Below, one piece after another: positions 1 through 5,948 of a stretch of 20,860 bases of DNA. The notes under the pieces are model-generated. The model was given only the letters and a program-made list of their open reading frames with translations. It searched no databases and was not told the origin of the DNA. Origin of the DNA: JACRAO01 sp964490895. Its GTDB lineage: Bacteria > Bdellovibrionota > UBA1018. The stretch's first letter is position 1; each line of letters begins with the position of its first letter. The translations under genes were made by a program, and so were the position numbers. The stretch lies in the NCBI GenBank assembly GCA_964490895.1, contig CAZBEI010000109.1, positions 1-20,860 of the forward strand, given 5' to 3'.

Positions 1-148
1 AGGGATTGAAGCGAAGCAAGCGTGGGTGCAATAGCACCCTTTGTGAGCTGGACCCCGGCTTACCCGGGGTGGAGGCGAACAAAAGCTTGGTGAGGTGAGG
101 CTACGCAACGAAGGAGCGTGACGCGACTGAGTGTAGTAGCCAATCCCT
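1..148. repeat. GC-rich multi-hairpin element closed by an 8-bp terminal inverted repeat
   Basis: AGGGATTG (1-8) is the exact reverse complement of CAATCCCT (141-148). Inside are three more stems: GGGTGC/GCACCC (24-29 with 34-39, loop AATA), ACCCCGG/CCGGGGT (52-58 with 64-70) and GGCTAC/GTAGCC (99-104 with 136-141). The block is visibly richer in G and C than the genes to its right and has no long ORF. The nested layout, a closing stem around several hairpins, fits a structured RNA or a non-autonomous palindromic repeat. It resembles in outline a retron-type ncRNA with a1/a2 flanks, but no reverse transcriptase is in the window, so that is only a thought. The window edge at base 1 may cut it. 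Confidence 0.55.
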
Positions 149-182
149 ATCACCCCAATTTTTGACCCGGAGGGGAGAAACT

Positions 183-566
183 TTAAAGAAACACACGGTA
201 ATCAATGTTGAGGATTTTTGAAAGACGTTTAGCCATTTTTTTTCCAATGGTACGACGTCCATTCTCCATGTTTGAAATATCCGCTTGGGTAATTTTCAAA
301 CGCTTGGCCAGTTCAACCTGGCTTAAATTTTCTTTCAGTCTTGCTCCTTGGAGCATTGCGCCTGCTTCTGTATATTTTTCTGTCAGGTCTTTAAAAGACT
401 TTCTCCATGGGGTTGATTGTTCTTTATCTGGCGCTATTTCAAGATCACTTAAAAGTTCGACAACACCTCTAGCTTTGTTTTTTGGCACAAGAAAGAGCCT
501 CGGCCTAATATTGCCTACACTAATTGTAACATCCTCAATAGGGTGCTTTTTCGCGGGTACCGACAT
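183..566 (-). CDS. XRE-family antitoxin (HigA-like), 127 aa
   Basis: Likely antitoxin and autorepressor of the toxin encoded just upstream. The C-terminal half (about residues 73-127) is a classic Cro/C1-type helix-turn-helix: LSQVELAKRL, then a turn, then ITQADISNMENG and a short closing helix. The N-terminal 70 residues have no obvious fold and probably wrap the toxin. The start is supported by GGAGG six bases ahead of the ATG. It begins 32 bp inside the toxin gene, so the two are translationally coupled. The toxin-first order is that of HigBA modules. A candidate operator for this protein lies at 834-847. Naming as HigA is by architecture, not by a database match. Confidence 0.85.
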   Translation of the reverse strand: MSVPAKKHPIEDVTISVGNIRPRLFLVPKNKARGVVELLSDLEIAPDKEQSTPWRKSFKDLTEKYTEAGAMLQGARLKENLSQVELAKRLKITQADISNMENGRRTIGKKMAKRLSKILNIDYRVFL

Positions 567-813
567 AATAAACCTCCACTAACTTAATTTCAGTTCCTAA
601 AACTTCCCAACAAGCCACATAACTCGGCCTTCCGTCTTTAATGTGGCAGTGGTGCCTTGGACTACCTAGTTTTGAATAATTAGGCCAATTTCCACGCACT
701 GGACCTGCCACTTCAATTTCTTTCATTAAAACCATCACTTTCAATTGAACAGTTTCTGGAAGTTTTTTCTTTTGTTTTCCAGCTTTTTTAGTCAGAGTGA
801 CTGTCCAAGTCAT
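535..813 (-). CDS. RelE/HigB-like toxin, 92 aa
   Basis: Predicted ribosome-dependent mRNA interferase of the RelE/ParE superfamily. At 92 residues it has the usual length. Visible family features are a Lys-rich N-terminal helix (residues 8-20), a helix ending near GP (37-38), a beta segment HHCHIKDGRPSYVACW (54-69), and the characteristic C-terminal YVGTREKAPY (83-92) seen in the cytotoxic translational repressor subgroup. It is the first gene of a two-gene operon; the antitoxin gene overlaps its 3' end by 32 bp. The candidate promoter leaves almost no 5' leader, since the -10 hexamer ends five bases before the ATG. Toxicity is inferred from family and context only. Confidence 0.85.
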   Translation of the reverse strand: MTWTVTLTKKAGKQKKKLPETVQLKVMVLMKEIEVAGPVRGNWPNYSKLGSPRHHCHIKDGRPSYVACWEVLGTEIKLVEVYYVGTREKAPY

Positions 814-818
814 GATTT

Positions 819-847
819 ATTATATGGCATTTTTTGCAATATAGCAA
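819..847 (-). promoter_or_regulatory. Promoter and operator of the RelE/HigB-HigA-like module
   Basis: On the minus strand, TTGCTA (842-847) and a perfect TATAAT (819-824) are separated by 17 bp. An imperfect palindrome TTGCAAT/ATAGCAA (834-847, one mismatched pair) covers the -35 box and is a good candidate operator for the XRE antitoxin. Transcription would start at about 810-812, i.e. on the toxin ATG (811-813), giving a leaderless or nearly leaderless mRNA. Confidence 0.6.
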
Positions 848-851
848 ATTT

Positions 852-1631
852 TTATTTTTGCTTGGTAATGAAACTTTCTAAGAGGGTATAAAAGTCATGG
901 CTTTTTTCGATCATGGGCCAGTGCCCAGAACCTTCAAAGCAGTGATTAGGCAGTCCATTGTTTTTTAAAAAGTTTCGTGTTGGATCTGAGCTACTTTGGT
1001 CACCCCAGAGGTAGATTTTCTTGTTTAGAAGTTTGGCAAACTCACTGCCTGATTTTGTCTCTCCAGTAGCAGCCGCACCAGATTTTCCCCATGCCAAGAG
1101 CGCCTCAGGTTGTGCAAATCTGACACTTGCATAGTAGCGATGCAGAGACTCTGAAGAGCCAAGCATAGAAAACACCTTTGATATAAAAAAACAGCTAAAC
1201 TCCTTTGCGGATGTGAAGTCCCTGGCTGTTCCACTGAAAAACGCATCTGCTTCAGTGAGATTGCCCTCAATGTTGGCATAAGAAATAATCTGCTCTCCAA
1301 AACTCTGACACAGCCAAGTTCCAATAATTCCACCCAGGGAGTGGGCTACAATAACAATAGGCCTTTCCGATGTAAGCTTTCTAATAAGATCTCTTAGCAA
1401 TTTGCATGATTCACGAATATCAGAGTTGTGACCAAGAAAAGGAGTAACACCAAAACCCGGTAGATCAGGAACATAAAAGTTGTAGATTTTCGCTAGCGGA
1501 GAAGAAAATGCTTCAATAAAACTCATGCCAGATTCACCAAACCCATGAATGAACCATATATCCGCACGAGCATCTAAAACGATGTTTGTTCTAATAAAAA
1601 TATTGTTTTCTATCCTTAGTTTCATTCCCAT
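852..1631 (-). CDS. Alpha/beta hydrolase, 259 aa
   Basis: A soluble alpha/beta-hydrolase-fold enzyme without a signal peptide. The oxyanion-hole HG motif is at 29-30 (WFIHGFGESG), the nucleophile elbow is VAHSLGG with Ser98, the likely acid is Asp211 (LWGDQSS) and the likely catalytic His is His237 (GSGHWPM). All three catalytic positions are intact and the length is typical. The VPDLPGFG motif (54-61) is common in esterases and C-C bond hydrolases. It lies divergent from the broken methyltransferase gene at 1665, sharing a 33-bp gap. Substrate unknown. The start could be Met1 or Met3. Confidence 0.85.
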   Translation of the reverse strand: MGMKLRIENNIFIRTNIVLDARADIWFIHGFGESGMSFIEAFSSPLAKIYNFYVPDLPGFGVTPFLGHNSDIRESCKLLRDLIRKLTSERPIVIVAHSLGGIIGTWLCQSFGEQIISYANIEGNLTEADAFFSGTARDFTSAKEFSCFFISKVFSMLGSSESLHRYYASVRFAQPEALLAWGKSGAAATGETKSGSEFAKLLNKKIYLWGDQSSSDPTRNFLKNNGLPNHCFEGSGHWPMIEKSHDFYTLLESFITKQK

Positions 1632-1664
1632 GATTAAAAAAATATATCATACCCATTTGATATT

Positions 1665-2391
1665 TTGTATGATCACGTTTGGAAAGGGCACCCAGACCCT
1701 ATGTTACAGAGCGTTGATATTTTTAAGCCATGCAAGGATAAAAACCATTTCATTGAACAAATCCAAAAAAGCTCTTTGATTGATGTGTATATTGCTGCGC
1801 TTGAGTGCCAAGTCAAATTTTGTGCAAGAGCAACTCGAGAATCGCTTCCTCACTTCCAACTCTGGAAAAATGCAACTTCAGTATTAGATGCTGGCTGTGG
1901 GCCAGCTGCCTTTGCAAATGAAGTTAAAGACCTTTTAAGTAATAAACAATATTTGGGGATTGATGTTGAACAAAGCTTCATTCATGCTGCAAAAAAAGAA
2001 GAACTTGATCCATTAAAATTTAAATTTGAGAACCAGGATATTTAACATTTTTTAGGAGACAAGCATGACGTAATACTGTTGTGAGCAGTTTTGCAGCATC
2101 TTCCAGACACGGAAGAAACACAGACTGTTTAACAGAAGCAAAGTCCTGGGCGAGGAGCAAAGGATGGGAAGTGGTTTTTGAACAAAGTTTCGATGCTGGG
2201 GCAGAAACAGCCGAAGAAAGACAGATTTTTTCTATTACGCTTGTTTTGTTACAGAAATGCTTCATCGCAAATATAAAATACCCACTGATCTTTATAAAAT
2301 GATAACCGAGCTAGAAAACTGGAGAATAAATAAAAATGCATACGCTACAAATAAGGGGGGCCAATGGCTATGCATCGAAAAACCTAACTGA
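1665..2391 (+). pseudogene. Broken class I SAM-dependent methyltransferase gene
   Basis: The first segment (1665-2045, TTG start, 126 aa) carries the SAM-binding motif VLDAGCGPAAFANE at about residues 74-87 and an acidic motif (GIDVEQ). After an in-frame TAA (2043-2045) the same frame continues as HFLGDKHDVILL, then TGA (2082-2084), then AVLQHLPDTEE, which resembles the post-motif of such enzymes with the TGA replacing a Trp codon. Two further frame changes follow: near 2127 into LTEAKSWARSKGWEVVFEQ, and near the T-run at 2225-2231 into FYYACFVTEMLHRKYKIPT, which runs to TGA at 2389-2391. Two stops plus two shifts mean decay rather than a single sequencing error. The intact ancestor was about 240 aa; its methyl acceptor cannot be told. 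Confidence 0.7.
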
Positions 2392-2715
2392 ATTTATTTA
2401 AACTGAAGTGCGTCCCTCAAGTTTATAATAACCACAAATAATTTAAAAATCTGGATTAAGACGGTAGTGAAAATTATATAACTTAGACATAAACATAAAA
2501 ACCTCCAAAATCTACAAAACCCCTGTTTTAGCTTGCAAGCCTTGAAGGGTCAGTTTTAGACTTTATCTTTTTATCCAAGTGCTTTCGCACCATGGTGCCG
2601 CATACTTGCGGACCACGACCATTGGTTCGAGTACTATCGTGTGACCCCAAAATTAGCGCAGGCGGCAAAGCCGCCGAGCATAAAAGGGATCTCAATCAAA
2701 AGCAGAAAAAGCCAA
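2392..2715. other. Gene-free stretch with stem-loops
   Basis: No credible ORF was seen on either strand. The left 180 bases are very AT-rich. The right part is structured: GTGC/GCAC (2579-2590), a longer stem TGGT-g-CCGC/GCGG-ACCA (2593-2615) and GGCGGC/GCCGCC (2661-2675, loop AAA). None is followed by a clear T-tract, so none is called a terminator. Confidence 0.5.
2593..2615. repeat. 8-bp stem-loop with one bulged base
   Basis: TGGT (2593-2596) and CCGC (2598-2601) pair with GCGG (2608-2611) and ACCA (2612-2615) around a six-base loop, with G2597 bulged. A four-base hairpin (2579-2590) sits immediately upstream and the 10-bp palindrome CACCATGGTG bridges the two, so alternative folds are possible. 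No function can be assigned. Confidence 0.45.
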
Positions 2716-2880
2716 TTAGCCTGGCGAAGTGATATGCATTAAGTTTTGTTTCTCAATCTGTTCGGTTCCAAGCAAACCACCCCAAACAACTCCATAGAAC
2801 CCTGGAAAAGGAGATTTTTCTTCACCACTATTTGGAAAGCGCTCGAGAGATTTAGAAGACTGTGTGTTACATTGCCTCAT
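2716..2880 (-). CDS. Small ORF, 54 aa, unrecognised
   Basis: ATG (2878-2880) to TAA (2716-2718). The peptide has a protein-like stretch, SPFPGFYGVVWGGLLGTEQ, rich in Gly and aromatic residues in the middle of the chain. No ribosome-binding site is obvious and no domain is recognised. It may be a genuine small gene or the surviving 3' end of a lost one. It is divergent from the toxin-antitoxin operon at 2951, and the palindrome at 2908-2933 lies between them. Confidence 0.3.
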   Translation of the reverse strand: MRQCNTQSSKSLERFPNSGEEKSPFPGFYGVVWGGLLGTEQIEKQNLMHITSPG

Positions 2881-2907
2881 AAAAATCAAAGAGTTTAAAA
2901 AAAAATA

Positions 2908-2941
2908 ATAGCTTACGTTTAAACGTAAGCTATGCTATACT
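2908..2941 (+). promoter_or_regulatory. Promoter with perfect 26-bp palindrome (operator)
   Basis: Bases 2908-2920 (ATAGCTTACGTTT) are exactly reverse-complementary to 2921-2933, a 26-bp palindrome without spacer. Two bases later comes the -10 hexamer TATACT (2936-2941). The palindrome therefore occupies the -35 position and the spacer of the promoter for the toxin-antitoxin genes at 2951-3458; the -35 itself (TTACGT, 2913-2918) is weak. This is the expected place for the XRE antitoxin to bind and repress. Transcription would start near 2948, only a few bases before the GTG at 2951. Confidence 0.65.
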
Positions 2942-2950
2942 TTAGACGAG

Positions 2951-3172
2951 GTGCTACGAGAATACATGCTCATCCTGGAACTTGTAAAAAAGCTCAATGG
3001 CGGCATATTTGAACATGACAAAATCACTCAGAATGGTTGGGAAATTTACACAAACGATCCTTGGTATCTAGATTGGAAACCCTACAAGATCATTTGGTGC
3101 CTGCATTCTGAAGAATCTTATTTAGGCGTTATAAATGTTTTTAGGAGGTCAGATGGAAAAATTTCTAAGTGA
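2951..3172 (+). CDS. Putative small toxin of an XRE-paired TA module, 73 aa
   Basis: Small protein immediately upstream of, and overlapping by 20 bp, an XRE-type antitoxin gene, which makes it the likely toxin. It has no signal peptide or membrane segment. The C-terminal half alternates strands and turns: GWEIYTNDPWY, then YKIIWCL, then YLGVINVFRR. The last two segments look like the paired beta strands and basic patch of RelE-fold proteins, but the similarity is too slight to name a family. The start may be GTG (2951) or ATG (2966). The promoter predicts an mRNA end near 2948, so GTG would be nearly leaderless, while the ATG would have a short weak Shine-Dalgarno. Function is inferred from context. 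Confidence 0.6.
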   Translation: MLREYMLILELVKKLNGGIFEHDKITQNGWEIYTNDPWYLDWKPYKIIWCLHSEESYLGVINVFRRSDGKISK

Positions 3173-3458
3173 AAGAGAACTCAAGGTTATTCGAAGACAG
3201 ATGGCGAAAGTACGGGGCTCACGAGGGTTGCCTCCTGATGCCACCCCACTGGATCGAGGAAAATATGACGTATGCAAACAAATTCTTATTTTTATGAAGA
3301 AAAAAAGAATGAGTCAGCGAGAATTGGCCAAGGCACTTGATACGTCAGAAACAAGGGTGAGCGAGATTGTTCATTACCGAATTGAGAAGTTTACGATGGA
3401 TCGGCTCATAGGGTACCTACAGATGGTGAAGCCCATGGTAACGCTCCGAGTGGCTTGA
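3153..3458 (+). CDS. XRE-family antitoxin/repressor, 101 aa
   Basis: The start is fixed by AGGAGG (3143-3148) four bases before ATG 3153; an upstream in-frame ATG at 3135 lacks such a site. The N-terminal 45 residues are basic and probably contact the toxin. Residues 53-75 form the helix-turn-helix (MSQRELAKAL, then TSETRVSEIV), followed by one more helix and a short beta tail. It should bind the palindrome at 2908-2933 and repress its own operon, with the toxin as co-repressor, as is usual for type II modules. It ends 115 bp before the convergent secreted-protein gene. Confidence 0.8.
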   Translation: MEKFLSERELKVIRRQMAKVRGSRGLPPDATPLDRGKYDVCKQILIFMKKKRMSQRELAKALDTSETRVSEIVHYRIEKFTMDRLIGYLQMVKPMVTLRVA

Positions 3459-3573
3459 GCGGGTATTCCATAAAATAACTGTGAGCCTAGGGTCTGTTGA
3501 TAAAGGTATGAAGAAAAAGCAGAATACGAAAAAAGTCCAAGCTGAAAAGGTGGACAGAAAGTTTGTTCTCCCT

Positions 3574-4206
3574 TTAAAAGTTGGGAGCATTTTCTGATAG
3601 GCCTGGATTTGTCTGAATCACTTTGCAACCATGCTTGATTTTATACTTCAGATCGCAGTCTCCCACAAAATAAGAGTCGCAGCCCTTGGTGGTTTTATAT
3701 TTGTCAAAAACCCAAGATGTGACCTGTTCATCTTTTCCTTTGCTAGTAGTTTCCATGAAAGACCCAGAAATGCAAATCTGACTTGTACTTTTAGTCAGTA
3801 ATAAAAATCTTTTTCTGAATTCCTTGCAAGAGGAAATATCCCAAGGCCTCCGTGCAACATATTCGTTGCCGCTGTTTTGGCTATTGACCTGTATAACAAT
3901 CAGCCCCTGCATTCCCTCATGGGGGTCAGGTATCCCACCACTGTCGCATTCAAACGAGACGTCTTTAGTTGCGTAACATTGCCAGTATGGAAATGCTATG
4001 GACTTCAAGGAAAACGGCTCCGGTATGGCGGTACATGTGTTTGCAGCAAGATCCTGTTCATTTAGAATTCCGAAATCGTCTCCAATGAGACTATACGGAA
4101 ATTTTAGTTTAGCAGAAAGCAGGTGGTGTGTAGGCTTGTTTGCTAAAATTTCTGCAGTTTGGACAATCATACAAAAAAAACCAGCGAGGGCTAACTTTTT
4201 CCACAT
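3574..4206 (-). CDS. Secreted Cys-rich protein, candidate immunity partner of the SLT enzyme
   Basis: A Sec signal peptide is visible at residues 1-22 (MWKK, then a hydrophobic core, ending near ILANK). The mature part of about 188 residues has eight cysteines (58, 77, 87, 127, 145, 176, 184, 194), an even number that fits disulfides in the periplasm. It has no transmembrane segment and no recognised domain. The gene begins 16 bp inside the end of the SLT-type muramidase gene, so the two are made together. A cytoplasmically synthesised peptidoglycan hydrolase followed by a periplasmic protein is the usual layout of antibacterial effector-immunity pairs; that role is inference. Alternatively it is a periplasmic cofactor of the transglycosylase. 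Confidence 0.7.
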   Translation of the reverse strand: MWKKLALAGFFCMIVQTAEILANKPTHHLLSAKLKFPYSLIGDDFGILNEQDLAANTCTAIPEPFSLKSIAFPYWQCYATKDVSFECDSGGIPDPHEGMQGLIVIQVNSQNSGNEYVARRPWDISSCKEFRKRFLLLTKSTSQICISGSFMETTSKGKDEQVTSWVFDKYKTTKGCDSYFVGDCDLKYKIKHGCKVIQTNPGLSENAPNF

Positions 4207-4898
4207 TTTTTAAAATCCCCATATATTTCTCGAAAACGTCGCATGATTTTTTCTGCCTGTTTTTTGGAAACAATTGAGCAACCTTTGTAATTGTAGATTG
4301 CCTCATCCCAAGTTGCTTGACGTCCAAGTTTACTTGAGGCAAGTTTTCTCTTGTGGAATAGCCACCGTGTACCCGCGCAGATATTCACACTCGGATTATT
4401 GAGCTCCTCTCGTGTGGCTGTGACATAACTAAGAATTTTACGTGTATCGTTTGTGATTTGCATAAGCCCTCGGGCACTATTGGGCTTTTTTTTATTAGAA
4501 AGCATGTTAGGATTAAATCCTGACTCCGTAGCAATGAGTGCCTTTACAAGGTTGGAGTCCAAAGGCTCCATGGGTTGAAAAATCTCGTTCCAGTACTGAA
4601 CCCAACCTGCAATCAAATCATCATACTTGCTGCCATTTGAAAATTTTAGAGGAAGAGGGCATGGACGTTTTTTGAGATTCAAGAAGTGCTGGTTTGATAT
4701 TTCTTCGATTTCAAAAGGATAGAGCTGATCAAGACCTGAAGGATTGTGCGCACAATGGACATGTCGAGTCGTAATAGACCCTATCGGATTTTTTTTGCTC
4801 GGAGGAACATGCAGCGGATGCGTTCTCACTAAGTGTTCTCCATAGGGACACTCACGCCAAGGATGGGGTTTGTCTAGCACCTTCTTTTTTTTTGCCAT
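4191..4898 (-). CDS. SLT-domain lytic transglycosylase-like protein, 235 aa, no signal peptide
   Basis: The C-terminal domain (about residues 112-225) is a soluble-lytic-transglycosylase (goose lysozyme) fold. ATESGFNP supplies the catalytic Glu125, followed by ARGLMQI (142-148), NICAGTRWL (172-180) and ATWDEAIYNYKG (195-206). It should cleave the peptidoglycan glycan strand. The first 70 residues are unlike a Sec signal: they start MAKKKK and contain a Cys/His-rich segment (Cys17, His22, His27, His46, His48, Cys49, His51) that could bind zinc or act as a delivery domain. Cell-wall enzymes for housekeeping normally carry a signal peptide, so lack of one suggests export by another route such as a contact-dependent secretion system. 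The overlapping downstream gene encodes a periplasmic protein. Confidence 0.8.
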   Translation of the reverse strand: MAKKKKVLDKPHPWRECPYGEHLVRTHPLHVPPSKKNPIGSITTRHVHCAHNPSGLDQLYPFEIEEISNQHFLNLKKRPCPLPLKFSNGSKYDDLIAGWVQYWNEIFQPMEPLDSNLVKALIATESGFNPNMLSNKKKPNSARGLMQITNDTRKILSYVTATREELNNPSVNICAGTRWLFHKRKLASSKLGRQATWDEAIYNYKGCSIVSKKQAEKIMRRFREIYGDFKKCGKS

Positions 4899-4914
4899 AA
4901 AGTGTGTTTTTATT

Positions 4915-4943
4915 GCAATATTTAGTTACCCCAGCATTGCCAA
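4915..4943 (-). promoter_or_regulatory. Candidate promoter of the SLT/secreted-protein operon
   Basis: On the minus strand, TTGGCA (4938-4943) and TATTGC (4915-4920) are 17 bp apart, and the ATG of the SLT gene follows 17 bases after the -10. The -35 matches consensus at five of six positions; the -10 is weak. Confidence 0.35.
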
Positions 4944-5055
4944 TTTGTCTCCACTTTCCCATTCCCTCTAAAACAATAATTAACAAGTTCATGGACCATT
5001 ATAGCCGATCATGAGAGTGAAGTTGTGGGATATTTTTTGCGACACATAAGCACTT

Positions 5056-5094
5056 GAGTATTTGAGAGGGAATCTATGTACCTCTAAAATACTC
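5056..5094. repeat. Long stem-loop (13 of 14 pairs)
   Basis: GAGTATTT-g-AGAGG (5056-5069) pairs with CCTCT-a-AAATACTC (5081-5094) around an 11-base loop, with one mismatch. On the plus strand the stem is followed by TATCTTTTTAG, so it could end plus-strand transcription, although no gene precedes it there. It could also protect the 3' end of the BrnTA transcript coming from the right. Confidence 0.5.
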
Positions 5095-5218
5095 TATCTT
5101 TTTAGCAACTCGACTAGCGAAGTACATGGTGAGTTTAACCATTGGCTTTTTCCAAGTCCCAGAGGCTAGCACGATTGGATAACCCATTTTGCTATTTTTT
5201 GCTCATGTGGGTGTGGAG

Positions 5219-5392
5219 CTAGTTTTCCATTTTGTAGTTTTCTGGATTATCTAATGAAGTGGTTTTCTTGCGGGTGGTGATGCCCGAGTGAGCTAAAGCA
5301 GCAGAAATAACAGACCTAATCACGCCAACCACTCCAAAGCCTGGGAGTGACCTGCGACTGCCTGGCTCTTGGGATCGTATTAAGCTTGCCAA
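5219..5392 (-). CDS. Doubtful small ORF, 57 aa
   Basis: An open frame starting at TTG (5390-5392), one base after the brnA stop codon, and ending at TAG (5219-5221). The peptide includes RRSLPGFGVVGVIRSVISAA and ends in a hydrophilic tail; it is Ala/Gly/Arg-rich, unlike the Lys-rich proteins around it. There is no Shine-Dalgarno of its own. It could be translated by coupling to brnA or be chance. No domain is recognised. Confidence 0.2.
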   Translation of the reverse strand: MASLIRSQEPGSRRSLPGFGVVGVIRSVISAALAHSGITTRKKTTSLDNPENYKMEN

Positions 5393-5393
5393 A

Positions 5394-5663
5394 CTATGCC
5401 ATCCTTTTTTTAAATTTTAAAACAGCCTGTGCTAAAAAGAGTTTTATAAGAGATTGATAGGGAACATCTCTTTTAGACCCAAGAGCCTTAATCTCATTAA
5501 GTAGTTCAGATGGAAGACGGATAGAAACGACCTGGGTTGGAGGGGTAGATGGTAATTTTAAACCCAAGTCTTCGAACCTTAATGAATCTTTAGTGTTAAT
5601 CCATAAAGCAGTGTCAAAATGATCATAATCCTTAATTTCTTCTAAGTTTTTTTTAATTTTCAT
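5394..5663 (-). CDS. brnA: BrnA antitoxin, 89 aa
   Basis: Antitoxin and DNA-binding repressor of the BrnTA module. The N-terminal half holds the toxin-binding stretch (DTALWINTKDSLRFEDLG), and the C-terminal half is a ribbon-helix-helix: VVSIRLPSELLNEIKALG is the strand and first helix, and VPYQSLIKLFLAQAV the second. The start chosen is ATG 5661-5663, preceded by a GA-rich AGAGAGAG; a GTG at 5691-5693 would add ten residues and is less likely. It overlaps brnT by 11 bp. It should bind the palindrome at 5968-5984 ahead of brnT. Confidence 0.85.
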   Translation of the reverse strand: MKIKKNLEEIKDYDHFDTALWINTKDSLRFEDLGLKLPSTPPTQVVSIRLPSELLNEIKALGSKRDVPYQSLIKLFLAQAVLKFKKRMA

Positions 5664-5937
5664 AAATCTCTCTCTCTTTTTTTGAAGCAGCACGAGCTGT
5701 GATCACTCTTATTTTATTATTTCTTAGAGTAAATCCAAGCATTAACACTCTGTTTTCTAAACTCATCCCAAACAAAATATATCTTTTCTCATTTGCAGTG
5801 GAATGTTTTATGTCTGCAAATAATTTATAATTTTGATCAAAAAACACACTCTCTGCTTCTACCGTAGAAACGCCGTGTTTTTTTTCATTTTTTTGGAGAT
5901 TCCACTGGTCCCATTCAAATTTTATTTCTTGCAGCAT
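5653..5937 (-). CDS. brnT: BrnT ribonuclease toxin, 94 aa
   Basis: Toxin of the BrnTA family, a RelE-like RNase. Diagnostic motifs are FEWDQWNLQKNEKKHGVS (residues 7-24), corresponding to the family FEWD...N..KHGV signature, the GAAESVFFD-like segment VEAESVFFD (26-34), KRYILFGMS (51-59), and the C-terminal IRVITARAASKKEREIYE (76-93) with the conserved Arg and Glu residues. The length is standard. It is the first gene of the operon, with a strong promoter just upstream, and overlaps brnA. No key residue appears to be missing, so the module is probably functional. Confidence 0.93.
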   Translation of the reverse strand: MLQEIKFEWDQWNLQKNEKKHGVSTVEAESVFFDQNYKLFADIKHSTANEKRYILFGMSLENRVLMLGFTLRNNKIRVITARAASKKEREIYEN

Positions 5938-5948
5938 CTCTAACGACT

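Larger units (their letters stand above)
4899..5393. other. Intergenic region between BrnA and the SLT gene
   Basis: About 495 bases without a confident gene. It contains the SLT promoter (4915-4943), the long stem-loop (5056-5094), a short hairpin CACTCC/GGAGTG (5330-5348), and on the minus strand a 57-codon TTG-started frame (5219-5392) whose reality is doubtful. Confidence 0.5.

Noticed and set aside
1..148. Integron attC site or CRISPR leader
   Set aside because: No RYYYAAC/GTTRRRY core sites and no regularly spaced direct repeats were found; the short TA and hydrolase genes have no attC-like sequences between them.
205..582. 125-aa plus-strand ORF
   Set aside because: It is the reverse-strand shadow of the HigA-like antitoxin, which has a proper domain and ribosome-binding site.
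2631..2645. GGTTCGAGTAC (2624-2634 area), resembling a tRNA T-loop
   Set aside because: Flanking bases do not form a T-stem and no anticodon or acceptor arm can be drawn around it.
3568..3587. CTCCC/GGGAG stem between convergent genes as a terminator
   Set aside because: Only five pairs and a ten-base loop, no convincing T-tract, and it overlaps the end of the secreted-protein gene.
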